Below, one piece after another: positions 47,488 to 57,806 of a DNA stretch of 64,000 bases (its first letter is position 1; every line of letters begins with the position of its first letter). The translations under genes were made by a program, and so were the position numbers. The stretch is taken from positions 6,771,501 to 6,835,500 of the forward strand of contig OU964922.1 in the NCBI GenBank assembly GCA_918807975.1, in the 5' to 3' direction. This stretch comes from Aplidium turbinatum (taxonomy: Eukaryota > Chordata > Ascidiacea > Aplousobranchia > Polyclinidae). The notes below the pieces were generated by a model. The model made no database searches. It saw only the letters and a list, made by a program, of their open reading frames with translations, and was not told the DNA's origin.

Positions 47488-48005
47488 GGGTCTGCTACTA
47501 TTCGGCGAGTCCAATTCGGCTAGTCCGATTCGGCGAGTGCCCTATTCGGCTAGTCCGATTTGGCGAGTGCCCTATTCGGCGAGTTCCCCATTCGACTATT
47601 TGTCGAATTTTTTTTTTTAATTATTGGATACCGTAGCCTAATTATCATTGCCGCTTTTCCAAGTTTTAACGTCGCTAAACGTTCAAATACCCCCCTAACC
47701 CTTAACCCCCTAACCCTTAACCTCCTAACCCTTAACCCCCTAACCCTTAACCCCCTAACCCTTAACACCCTAACCATTAACCCCCTAACCAGTAACCCCC
47801 TAACCAGTAACCCCCTAACCCTTAACCCCCTAACCTCTAACCCCAACCCCTAAAATGGCAATGATAATTAGGCTACGGTACCCAATAATTTTAAAAAAAA
47901 ATTCAAAAAATTGCCTAATAGGGAACTCGCCAAATATGGCACTCGCCGAATCGGACTTGCTGAATTGGACTTGCTGAATTGGACTCGCCGAAACGGGCCA
48001 TTCCG
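47488..48005. mobile_element. GGCGAGTCCGATTCGG-family element carrying a telomere-like array
   Basis: It begins GGGTCTGCTACTATTCGG and ends GGGCCATTCCG. The 9-bp duplication CAGTTTGAT is exact (47479-47487 and 48006-48014). The ends are built from tandem CGGCTAGTCCGATT / CGGCGAGTGCCCTATT words. The centre has an expanded C-rich array. Confidence 0.85.
47690..47855. repeat. Telomere-like minisatellite
   Basis: About 11 imperfect units of CCCCCTAACCCTTAA, with variants CCAGTAA and CCATTAA. It contains CCCTAA, the animal telomere unit, but the real period is about 15. It lies wholly inside the 47488-48005 element. The shorter sibling at 45720 has only one or two units, so the array expanded in place. 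Confidence 0.85.
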
Positions 48006-48014
48006 CAGTTTGAT

Positions 48015-48441
48015 AGCAGAGCTTATAAATTGAGACTTACAGTATTCACTACATTTTATTGTATTAATTTTTTTTATTAAATAATTTGCCCAGCAAGTAT
48101 GGCAGCAAAACGTCACCACATGATATCAACTAACCACTGCAAGGAAATGTATCTTGAAAGGATTTGTCAAGCCCACCAAGGTGAAAGAAAAAAACATCGT
48201 GCGTGATGGCCCAAGCCAGCAAAATCGTTTACAAACGTTTCCTTGAATCGTATTTTACAAAGAGACGTCGTTTAGAGCTCTTATGGTCATCCAACTGTTC
48301 AGAATCCCCATAAAGTTTTTTTTTTAAATAAATTCCCATAAAGATGCAAAGTTGCAAACGTATTTTTCAGTTTTGTGTAAATAGATGTGGAAAATGCTTG
48401 AGATGTTAAATATTCATGTTGCCACCAATAAAAAACTGTAT
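48015..48441. other. Spacer, nothing recognised
   Basis: A+T-rich with no supported features. Confidence 0.3.
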
Positions 48442-49255
48442 ACCATCAGGGGTCGACCTTAACTTTTTTTCGCACTGGCCAACCGGACCAGTGGCTCACC
48501 ATTTGCACTGGTCCGCACGCGATCGCACTGGTCCGTCCCGTTTACTGATAAAAACAAGATTGTCGTGGGAAGCATGGAGAGACGTTTGATTAAGTTTTCG
48601 ACTTGACATAGCTCCCTTTTGACTACAATATCGCAACTTATGACTGACCTGCTTTCAACTTTATGACTGACCTGTTTTAGCATTGCAGATGAAACAAAAG
48701 ATGTGCATATTCCTCGCCTTTGATCGGGTTTCCATGGCAACGGTCGTGTGTGCGCCATGCAGTTTGCGTGAGTCCGTTACTGCGTTGATTATGTCGTGTG
48801 TGCGCTAGGGTGGCCAAAAAAAATTGAAATTTTTTATTTTTGTTTGCACACCCTCTCATTTGAGGAGGATTCATGAAAAAATGACACTGTGAAAATTTGA
48901 AGTGAATCCGACAAGAGGAAGTGCTCTCCCACCGACCTCAAAGTTTGGTTTTATTGGCATAATTCGTCAAAATTCCTTGAATATGTGACGTAATTCTTTT
49001 TTGACTTATATACATTGCAGTTGCAGCATTTTTGTTTTAACCATTGTTTTACTCTGAATTTATGATACAATAAGTGTTTCCACATGCAGCAAAACATAAA
49101 TAATGCACAAAATAGATCACATTAACAAGCGTTTGGTATGAAATTAAATGCATAAAAGTACGTTCACCAGTCACGATCGCAACGCTTTAGGTGACAACAC
49201 ATTGCCCAGAAAAAGCAAACGAAACGTTTGTAAAAAGTCAAGCCATTGATTTTAT

Positions 49256-50320
49256 TTAATGGAGCTGTTGGCTTTTACTTGCCCTTGTTGGAAGCAGCTT
49301 TCTGTGGTGCTCGACCACCTGACAGAGGAGCTGGCGCTGCTGTTTATTTTCCGTAAGGACTTCATTGAAGTCAGTAGCTAATTTGACTGCCCAGTGCCCG
49401 CTCTGCACAATCATTGACGGCTTTGAGACGACGGCATGCAAGAAGTAGCAGCCTTCAATTAAATGCCTGCTGCACGACAGTGATAGCTCCAGTGTGGATT
49501 CTCATATTGCTTGATGTTGTGTCAAAACAAAGTGCAGCTAAATGCTCTGCTACAACTCGTGTATGAATTCCACTACTTTTTGGCCCATTAGTGATCCCGT
49601 TCCAATAGGCAGCTTTGGAATGCCAAGCAGTATTTCAACATGCATACCAGAAACTACAATGGCCAAAGAGTCGCGCTTTGTGCCAGTGGCATTAGTCAAA
49701 TGGTACCATGAAAATGAGCAACAAGTGGAACTGTTGGTTTAAATTTTTTCCGCACTGCAGCTGCCAGGCTTTCACGTGAGGTGTTTTGAGCATTCATGAC
49801 AGAGGAATGTGACATTGTCAATTCATTTATATCAATTCCAGCTGCAGCAAGATCAGGAGTGATGATCATCATTGCTTGACGACTTGATGTTATAGTTCTG
49901 TTCAGTGCTGCATTTAACAGTGGATTATCAATAATGCAGTGTTTTGGTAATGGCTGCTCCTACTGAGTTTTTTTTTGTTTTGCTGTTATTTGGATTTGTG
50001 GTGCAAATAGTGGGTCACTGGAAGAATCTTCATCATCTGCTGATCATTTTCAGATGAGAAAGAAGCAGCACTTGATGGTACTGGATCAATGCGATTTCTG
50101 TTGTGTCTCTGTTCATCATCTTTGCGCTTTTTATACTTTGCAGCAGCTTTGCAATGCATTGGGTCCTCTGTTGTCATCAGTATCTGTCATGCACCACATT
50201 GGTCTATCAAAAACTGGCAGTCTTCTGGTATTGTTGTGCGGCATTCCCAGTTAGCATATGCAATATCAAATAATGCACTTAAGCTCTGGGTGAAGTCAGC
50301 TTCTGAGGTCAACTAGGAAG
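49256..50320 (-). pseudogene. Transposase remnant, left half of the foldback
   Basis: On the minus strand, 49560-49480 encodes AALCFDTTSSNMRIHTGAI, matching the FDTTSTNTG block of the 39.6-41.6 kb transposase. After a gap, 49441-49256 encodes KPSMIVQSGHWAVKLATDFN (the shifted frame gives VNDCAERALGSQISY), which is the C-terminal block. The middle domain is absent and frames shift. Confidence 0.6.
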
Positions 50321-50614
50321 CTGAATTTCGCCTCCCTTTGTGCTTTGATTTTCCTCTATGCTCTTGATGGATGTGTTTTAGTTTGGTAACAACGTGAGTC
50401 TTTGCAGTGGTAGCGATATTAGCTTTCACCCACAAGAACTGCACTGCAAGCAAGTGGCAGTGTAACCTTATTGATCTTCATCTCGTAGTAGAGGTGGTGA
50501 AGAACCACACCCCATACAGGCAGCTGACATGGCCCCTCAAGAGAGTCAACACTAGAGAGTGGGTGTTCATTTGTTGACTGTCTTGAGGGGCCATGTCAGC
50601 TGCCTGTATGGGGT

Positions 50615-51290
50615 GTGGTTCTTCGCCGTCTCTACTACGAGATGAAGATCAATAAGATTACACTGCCACTTGCGTGCAGTACAGTTGCAGATGAAGTAAT
50701 ATTAACTACTACCATCTATGCCACTTTTTGGTTTGCAGCACCTTCATCAATATCTGCCCCTACAAATGACCTAGCAATGTTACAGCTCACAGAGGATTAT
50801 AAAGAGGTTGACAATGAATTTTCTCAAGTGGCAGAAAAAAGTTGAGGTTGCGCTTGTGGTACATCAGTAAGGATCTTGCTGCACTACCTTTATTCAATGA
50901 TAATAACACAGATGATGAAAAGAAAGCAATCGTTAATGCTCTTAAGAAAGACCCATTTCCCGAAGATGTTCGTCGATCGTCGTGTTGCCCCAAACAAAAT
51001 TGTCAAGTTTCAACGTCTCTCTTTGGCACAGTTTGTAACACAGCATTCCCTTAACCTTTTCGAGTCACTGCTTCTGTCGACACATGGCGTGATTGTGATG
51101 ATTATAAAGAAGCCTGCAAAGTTTGGCGTCATCTCAAAGCCGTCAATGATTGTGCAGAGCGGGCACTGGGCAGTCAAATTAGCTACTGACTTCAATGAAG
51201 TTCTTACAAAAAATGAATAACAGCGCCAGCTTCTCTATCAAGTGGTTGAACACCACAGAAAGCTGCTTCCAACAAGTGCAATAAAGTCAA
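50615..51290 (+). pseudogene. Transposase remnant, right half of the foldback
   Basis: The + strand encodes FWFAAPSSISAPTNDLAMLQ, then LRLWYISKDLAALPLFNDNN (50842-51054), then the C-terminal KPSMIVQSGHWAVKLATDFN block (51120-51220). These line up with SAISAPQADLAMI, LHLWYLTEEMVPLSLFDD and the tail of the 39.6-41.6 kb protein. The N-terminal half is missing; stops and frame changes are present. Confidence 0.65.
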
Positions 51291-52022
51291 CCAATGGCTT
51301 GACTCTTTACAAACATTTCTCTTGCAATGTCTGGGCAATGTGTTGTCACCTAAAGCGTTGCGATCGTGACTAGTGAACGTACTTTTATGCGGTTTTCGCT
51401 AAAGTTTAGTGCATTTAATTTCATACCAAACGCTTGTTAATGTGATCTATTTTGTGCATTATTTATGTTTTTCTGCATGTGGAAACACTTATTGTATCAT
51501 AAATTCAGAGTAAAACAATGGTTAAAACAATATTGCTGCAACTGCAATGTAGATAAATCAAAAAAGAATTACGTCACATATTCAAAGAATTTTGACGGAT
51601 TATGCCAATAAAACCAAACTTTGAGGTCAGTGGGAGAGCACTTCCTCTTGTCGGATTCACTTCAAATTTTCACAGTGTCATTTTTTCATGAATCCTCCTC
51701 AAATGAGAGGGTGTGCAAACAAAAATAAAAAATTTCAATTTTTTTTGGCCACCCTAGTGTGCGCAATGCGGTTTGAACCAGCCCTTGTTGTGTTGGTTGG
51801 TGGTTACGTCGTGCCGAGACTTCAAGTTCATTTTCACAGCGAGCGATTCACTGCCGCGACAATTCACTGCAGACGTTTCGACTTTCGAAAGCAACATCGA
51901 GTCTGTTTGCAAGCGCATAAAGCTAAACGCACGCTCTGTCTACGTAGCAAATTATGTTGTTTTTGGGTGCATTCAACATCTGATGACATTGAATCGACAC
52001 AAAATGGTAGATTTTTGCTATG

Positions 52023-52105
52023 TCCCAGGCAGCAAAATCAGTCACTTTTACATTGATTTAACGTCAGACGTTGAATCAATGTAAAAATGACAGATTTTGT
52101 TTGGT
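52023..52105. repeat. Short near-perfect palindrome, copy 1
   Basis: CCCAGGCAGCAAAATCAGTC…TTTTACATTGATTTAACGTC folds back on GACGTTGAATCAATGTAAAA…GATTTTG. Sibling copies lie at 55786-55866 and 56188-56270. Confidence 0.75.
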
Positions 52106-53029
52106 GTGGAATTGTAGCATCCTACTCGTTCTAGTGATTATTTATCGCGAAGCTGCTGCAGTTTGCTTTCAAAAAATGTTGTCCTGCTGCCGATCGCTAG
52201 TTCATCTATTGTTTTATGCATCAATACAGCATAAAAAGTTGGCGCCTATGTTGTAGCTAGTCAGGAAGAGCAAATTTTGGTTTGTATCAGCTACTTGAAA
52301 GGAAATATTTTCATCAGAAAAAATGACCGAAATAAATAAAAAATGACCGAATTTTTTCAAGTCATTTCGGACAAATGACCGAAAAGCGTCAGCGAAAAAA
52401 AAACCCAGGGTTGAAATGATGTAAAAATGGCTACTTTTGCCATCAGCTCGTTAACCACGCCACTTTAATGTGATCTTTAAAGCAATTGCCTGTACTATTA
52501 TTGTTTCAGCTCCGTATTTTATTGCGTTAAACCAACAATTGTAACAATTCAAATTTAAAATATATTTTTGCAGCATTAGCTTTATTTTTGTCAAGAATTT
52601 TGCGGCGGTCATTTATGACCAACCAATGAGTCGGCTTCGGCAGACATTCGAGTTCATTCCGGCAGTCATGTCCGCCGGATATTTCGAGGCCTGATGAATG
52701 GTGGCAATAACATGGAAATATACAATGGCAATAACAGTAACAACAGTTTATCTAGGCAAGTCATTCAATCTACTGGGCTACCAGAGCTCACGTGTTGTTG
52801 CAATTCCCCTTTTTCTTTCGATTTAATATCGTCACGTGATGTTGCGATTGCTTTTTTCTTATGATTTAACACGTGATGTTGCTGCCTTTTTCTTACGGTT
52901 TAACACGCACAGATCACGTGTTTTCTTGTTTGAATAGAAGCGCAAACGAGAACCACGCACTAAACGATCAAACGACATAATGCGATGATATTTTCGCACT
53001 GGACACTGGACAGTCGGACCAGTGCGAAA

Positions 53030-53707
53030 TAGGGTGGAGTGAAAAAAATTTTTTTTTTCAAATCAAAAAATCAGATTAACCCAAAGTGGCGTATGGACCT
53101 AAAATCAACTTCTGAAAAGGTTTTGGGTTTGTGCCACCTACACCCAGGTGGCCCATAATTTTTAAAGGTCATCCGAGGGTCAAATTTCATAAAAATCCCA
53201 TAACTTGGAAACCGGTTAAGCTAGAATGTTAGTTTTTGGCTTAAAATTTCCAGAAGGTCCATGTTTATATATGCTCTAATGCAACTTTTGTCTCTATTTT
53301 AACTACATAAGCTGATAATAATAATAAATGACATTTTAGTTTAAAAACTAAAATGTCCTTTGTCTCTAATAAATTGACATTTTAGTTTAAACTAAAACTA
53401 AAATGTCATTTTTTATTATTATTAGCTTATGTAGTTAAAATAGAGACAAAAGTTGCATTAGAGCATATATAAACATGGACCTTCTGGAAATTTTAAGCCA
53501 AAAACTAACATTCTAGCTTAACCGGTTTCCAAGTTATGGGATTTTCATGAAATTTAACCCTCGGATGACCTTTAAAAATTATGGGCCACCTGGGTGTAGG
53601 TGGTACAAACCCAAAACCTTTTCAGAAGTTGATTTTAGGTCCATACGCCACTTTTGGTTAATCTGATTTTTTGATTTGAAAAAAAAAAATTTTTTCACTC
53701 CACCCTA
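53030..53707. mobile_element. TAGGGTG-ended perfect foldback MITE
   Basis: Ends TAGGGTGGAGTG and its reverse; 8-bp duplication GTGCGAAA is exact (53022-53029, 53708-53715). The whole 678 bp is one inverted repeat: arms of about 300 bp match almost base for base around a centre near 53370 made of AAAACTAAAATGTC repeats. It has no coding capacity. Confidence 0.9.
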
Positions 53708-53791
53708 GTGCGAAACGATTCGTACTGGTCCGCGGGGAACTCGCACTAGACATTGGCCAGAGGACCAGCGCTAAGATCGAACCCTGACCAT

Positions 53792-54304
53792 GCTTTCCTA
53801 ATAAGATTTTTGCAGACACGAAACACAAGTTTCAATCATATAAACCATATCGTAATAATTACGTTACGGTAATAATAACAAAACGTTACATTATGCAATA
53901 GCATAAAAAACGAAGACAATTAATATCAAGCTATAAGATGCATGAAGTTATACGACCAAACAGACACAGCTACTTATGTTTTTGTTTGGTCACACGACAA
54001 TAGCTGTATAATCTAATGGGGTAAAAAAATAGTGGGTAAAAAAACACTTATATACCATCTCACATCTAAAATGAGTAGATATTCACTCACCTTTTTTAGT
54101 GTCTGTTTAAGTGGTCTCTAGTGATTACTTTGAGGGGTAGAGGAAAAAGATTGGATTTGACAAAGAAGAGATATATATGTTAGATGGAGTAAATATGGCC
54201 AGCAAAGGGTGCAAAAGAAGGTTCGGAGGAGTTTATTAAAGGTTTTTGCTAAATTTTAGTGATAGGTGGTATGAATGTTTTAATGTTATATTGTGAGTAC
54301 CATA
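53792..54304. other. Spacer, nothing recognised
   Basis: A+T-rich; no gene or repeat end is supported. Confidence 0.3.
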
Positions 54305-55264
54305 CTATGTTGCGGAATGGACCGTTTCAGCTAGTCCGATTCGGCTAGTCCGATTCGGCTATTACCCTATTCGGCTACAGCCCGATTTGGCTAGTCCGAT
54401 TCGGCTAGTCCGATTTGGCTAGTCCGATTGGGCTAGTTCCCTATTTGGCTACAGTCTTTATCAGTTAGTTCCCTATTCGGCAATTTTTTGAAAATCCAAC
54501 AAAATCCTTCTGTAAATGCAACGACGCCTTCTGTTTATTTAGAGAATTTTGTATTTTATTCCACAATATCGTTTCTTTTGCATTCTTGCATTTTATCCAG
54601 TGTTTACCTTTGAGTGCCTTCCCAGACGGCAAAATATGTCATTTTTGTTGTCTGGGTTTGTTCAAAATATGTGTTTTACATCAAAAGAACATTTTTCATG
54701 ATTAACAATACAGGTTAATGAGATAAACAGAAGTGTTTTGTTAGTTGTTCGAGTGTGTTATTGTTCAAAATCATAGGCGCCTAACTATTTTTTTGGCGGT
54801 GGGGGCGAAAGCGTATTTCATCAGTAGCAACGTAAATTCAGCAAATGTCACGCAGATGGATGACGTAATTATGCCGTCACACTAAGATTGCTTTCATTGC
54901 CACACTTGGAGTTATCGCTACGTTCGACCTCCCGTTAATTATTATAAACAAAACTCGACCACTTCGGTTAAGCAAACACATCACATGCGTTTGCATTAGC
55001 TAGCGGTTAATGGACTGCGACTCTTTAAGCTAAGCACAACATAAAGTTTAGCAACGAACTAGATTTATTAGCATGAAACAAAAGAAGAAAAGGTTTACTA
55101 AGGTACACTGTAAAGTGTAAATGGAATGACAATGTTTTGAAAATGGAATGCAAATACTAACTTGATCATACGCTTGAAAATATACCTGTGGAAAGTAAAA
55201 TCATTCATGTTTACATCAATTCAGCAGCACGTCACCTTGAATAAATTTAAAAGTTGCTGACATC

Positions 55265-55960
55265 CGTAAGCAGCCCTTGAAAAATAGTTACGGAGAGACG
55301 TTTGATTTAGTTTTCGACTTGACATTGCTCCCTTTTCACTACAATATCGCAACTTATGACTGACCGCTGTAAGACGCCCGTTTTCGCGTTGCAGATGAAA
55401 CAAAAGATGCGCATATTCCGCCTTTGATCGGGATTTTATGGCAACGGTCGTGTGTGCGCCATTCAGTTTGCGTGAGTCCGTTACTGCGTTGATTATGCGG
55501 CGTGTGCGCAATGCGGTTTGTACCAGCCCTTGTTGCGTTGGTTAGTGGTTACCTGGGGCCGAGACTTCAAGTTTATTTTCACAGCGAGCGATTCACTGGG
55601 CACCGCGCAATTCACTGCAGTGCAGAGGTTGCTACTTTCAAAAGCGACATCAAGTCTGTTTGCAAGCTCATAAAGCCAAACGCACGCTCCGTCTACGTAG
55701 CAAATTATGTTTTGTTTTTTTGGGTGCATTCAACATCTGATGACATTGAATCGACACAAAATGGTAGATTTTTGCTATGTCCCAGGCAGCAAAATCAATC
55801 ATATTTACATTGATTCAACGTCTGCAGATGTTAAATCAATGTAAAAGTGGCAGATTTTGTTGTCTGGTGTGGGATTGTAGCATCGCTACTCGTTCTAGTG
55901 ATTATTTATTGCGAAGCTGTTGCGGTTTGCATTTAAAGAATGTTTTCTTTGTTGCCGATC
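55265..55960 (+). repeat. Duplicated segment, copy 2, uninterrupted
   Basis: Matches 48560-48805 plus 51757-52260. It keeps the unoccupied target GTGTGCGC once, in GGCGTGTGCGCAATGCGG. Confidence 0.85.
55786..55866. repeat. Short palindrome, copy 2
   Basis: Same family as 52023-52105, with GTCTGCAGAT at the centre. Confidence 0.75.
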
Positions 55961-56187
55961 GCTTGCTGCCTATCATTAATCAACGCATTCGAAAAGGTTT
56001 TCCAGAATTTCGTTATTGCTTTGTGACAAGCATTTCTATGGGAAACAACTTTACCTCGCTTCCCACTTTTTTCTCCGCTATTCTCTTTTAAATACAGGCG
56101 CGCGTAGTCTTGCTCCTCCGTCAAGGGGTGGTAATTACACGCAATTCACTATGACGCCACCGAAGACTTTAATTTATCACACAGCTC

Positions 56188-56270
56188 ACCCAGACAGTAA
56201 AATCCGCCATTTTTACATTGATTTAACGTCTGCAGACGTTGAATCAATGTAAAAATGACTGATTTTGCCG
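56188..56270. repeat. Short palindrome, copy 3
   Basis: CCCAGACAGTAAAATC…TTTTTACATTGATTTAACGT around AACGTCTGCAGACGTT, mirrored to GATTTTGCCGTCTGGG. Its outer CCCAGACGG ends also pair with CCCAGACGGCAAAATATGTC near 54650. Confidence 0.8.
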
Positions 56271-56579
56271 TCTGGGAAGGCACTCAAAGGTAAACGGTGG
56301 ATAAAATGCAAGAATGCAAAAGAAACGATATTGTGGAATAAAATACAAAATTCTCTAAATAAACAGAAGGCGTCGTTGGATTTACAGAAGGATTTTGTTG
56401 GATTACAGAAGGATTATTGTTTGATTTTCAAAAAATTGCCGAATAGGGAATTAACTGAGAAAGACTGTAGCCAAATAGGGAACTAGCCCAATCGGACTAG
56501 CCAAATCGGACTAGCCCAATCGGGCTGTAGGCGAATAGGGTAATAGCCGAATCGGACTAGCCGAATAGTAGCAGACCCT

Positions 56580-56815
56580 CTACGTTGTGAGGCTACTAGA
56601 TGCAACAAAGACTGGGGCCTCCAAATGTTTGTGTAAATTATTATTGAGGTGTTTTTTTTACCCCAAAAAAATTTGTTGATTTGGGGTAAAAAAAAACAGT
56701 GTAGGCTATTATATGGAATGTTTTGGCTTTGTATTAGTGTTATGTCAACTGCCAAGCAGTATATCACCAAACAATACAAAAACAAACTTCTGGATGCATC
56801 AGTGCCAATATATGC
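56580..56815. other. Spacer with a short inverted repeat
   Basis: GTTTTTTTTACCCCAAAAAA and its mirror lie at 56651-56700. A related pair occurs at 63870-63925 near the window end. Confidence 0.4.
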
Positions 56816-56823
56816 ATGTGTTA

Positions 56824-57203
56824 CAGGGTTGATCTCTAAGTGGTCAAAACTGGTTTTGACCACTAGCCACAAATTTATTCGACCACCCCTTTACCAGTAA
56901 ATTTAACTCTTATCTTTGTGGAAAGAAAAGAGCCAACAAAAGAAAAGAGCCTCGCTGTACTAGTGAGTGCTCAGCCTTGTGCTGATAGCCGGGAAGAACG
57001 CCCCTTTCTTCACAATTTAGGTTATTGTTGATCAAAACAAAATATAGTTGAACATCATTACTAAACATGGAGGGTAATATTTTTAATTCAATTATTCATA
57101 CACTAAACGGGTTTTGACCAATTTTGACCAGCAATAGGTGGTCAAAACTGCCAGGTTTTAACCGGGCGGTTTAAACCGCCCCGGTTTAAACCGATCAACC
57201 CTG
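56824..57203. mobile_element. hAT-type MITE
   Basis: Ends CAGGGTTGATC and its reverse; 8-bp duplication ATGTGTTA exact (56816-56823, 57204-57211). GGTTTAAACCG and TGGTCAAAAC words fill both ends. Confidence 0.9.
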
Positions 57204-57806
57204 ATGTGTTATGCACAATCAGTTGTGTTTGTTGGAATTGGGGGTCCGAGGTTGAGGTTAGTGTTGCGTGTTAGTTAGGGTGCACCATTTGCCCCAACTT
57301 TTTACAAGAAAGCCTAACTTTTTTTTACTTGTGAGGTTAGCTTAGAAAATAACTATTCCAAAATTTTGAGTTGCTTGGACAAGGTTTGACCCCCCCAGCC
57401 GGCCATTATTTAAGGCCACCTACAACACTTTTTGGCGATTTTTACCACTAGATGGCGATGTGTAAAATACACAACTAACAATTTAGTTTCAATAGATGCC
57501 TCTCTTCTTACTAAATCATTTAAAAAAAAGTTGGTCAAAATTGGATGAGAGGATGCAGAAATATAGGCAACTTTATACATTCTTATGCTTAAGAGCACCT
57601 CTAGTGGTGATAATACATTATCAGATATCTTGCTTCTTTCTTATCCAAATCAAATGAAACTGGTGTCTAACCCCCCATTTTCGAGGGTGGAGAATTCATT
57701 TTTGATGCTTATTTTACAAATTGGTCACTATAGGGCACTATATCCTCATTCACTCATATATCATTATATCCTCCATCACCTTCAGATCTTGGTGGAATCT
57801 TTCTCC

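Larger units (their letters stand above)
48806..51756. mobile_element. TAGGGTG-ended transposon arranged as a head-to-head foldback
   Basis: The ends TAGGGTGGCCAAAAAAAATT and its reverse are flanked by an exact 8-bp duplication, GTGTGCGC (48798-48805, 51757-51764). Inverted ends of about 630 bp include transposase C-terminal coding in both arms. A second large palindrome is centred near 50560 (arms 50467-50555 and 50575-50665, sharing CAGCTGCCTGTATGGGGTGT). So the element is two back-to-back partial copies. Confidence 0.85.
48560..52260 (+). repeat. Duplicated segment, copy 1, split by a transposon
   Basis: 48560-48805 plus 51757-52260 match 55265-55960: AGAGACGTTTGATT, TCGCAACTTATGACTGACC, GCAACGGTCGTGTGTGCGCC, CACAGCGAGCGATTCACTG, CATCTGATGACATTGAATCG in the same order. 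In copy 2 the two parts are continuous at GTGTGCGCAATGCGG. Confidence 0.85.
48447..53786. mobile_element. Large hAT-like composite element with GCACTGGTCC-rich ends
   Basis: The ends are CAGGGGTCGACCTTAACTTT and, reversed, CAGGGTTCGATCTTAGCGCT. Repeated CGCACTGGTCCG words lie inside each. ACCAT is repeated directly at both edges (48442-48446, 53787-53791). Two TAGGGTG elements are nested inside (48806-51756 and 53030-53707). No transposase of its own is recognisable. Confidence 0.6.
54313..56578. mobile_element. Long member of the GGCTAGTCCGATT family
   Basis: Reverse-oriented: begins CGGAATGGACCGTTTCAGC and ends CCGAATAGTAGCAGACCC. Flanks CTATGTTG and CTACGTTG match at 7 of 8. Inverted ends of about 320 bp carry tandem GGCTAGTCCGATT words, then AACGACGCCTTCTGTTTATT and GAATGCAAAAGAAACGATAT mirrored. 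The interior holds the second copy of the 0.7-kb duplicated segment and two palindromes. No transposase is seen. Confidence 0.75.

Noticed and set aside
47550-47853. Open frames on both strands in the telomere-like array
   Set aside because: They translate a repeated 15-mer (LRVRGLRVRG-like and NPLTLNPLTL-like) and are by-products of the array.
51688-52056. 122-codon frame over the right end of the TAGGGTG element and the duplicated segment
   Set aside because: It spans a transposon junction, and the equivalent frame in the uninterrupted copy differs; chance openness.
44231-52250. A single 8-kb element bounded by CATAGGCGCCGAC and GGCGCCTATG
   Set aside because: The tips are suggestive but the flanks do not match and a third similar tip at 54773 makes pairing arbitrary.
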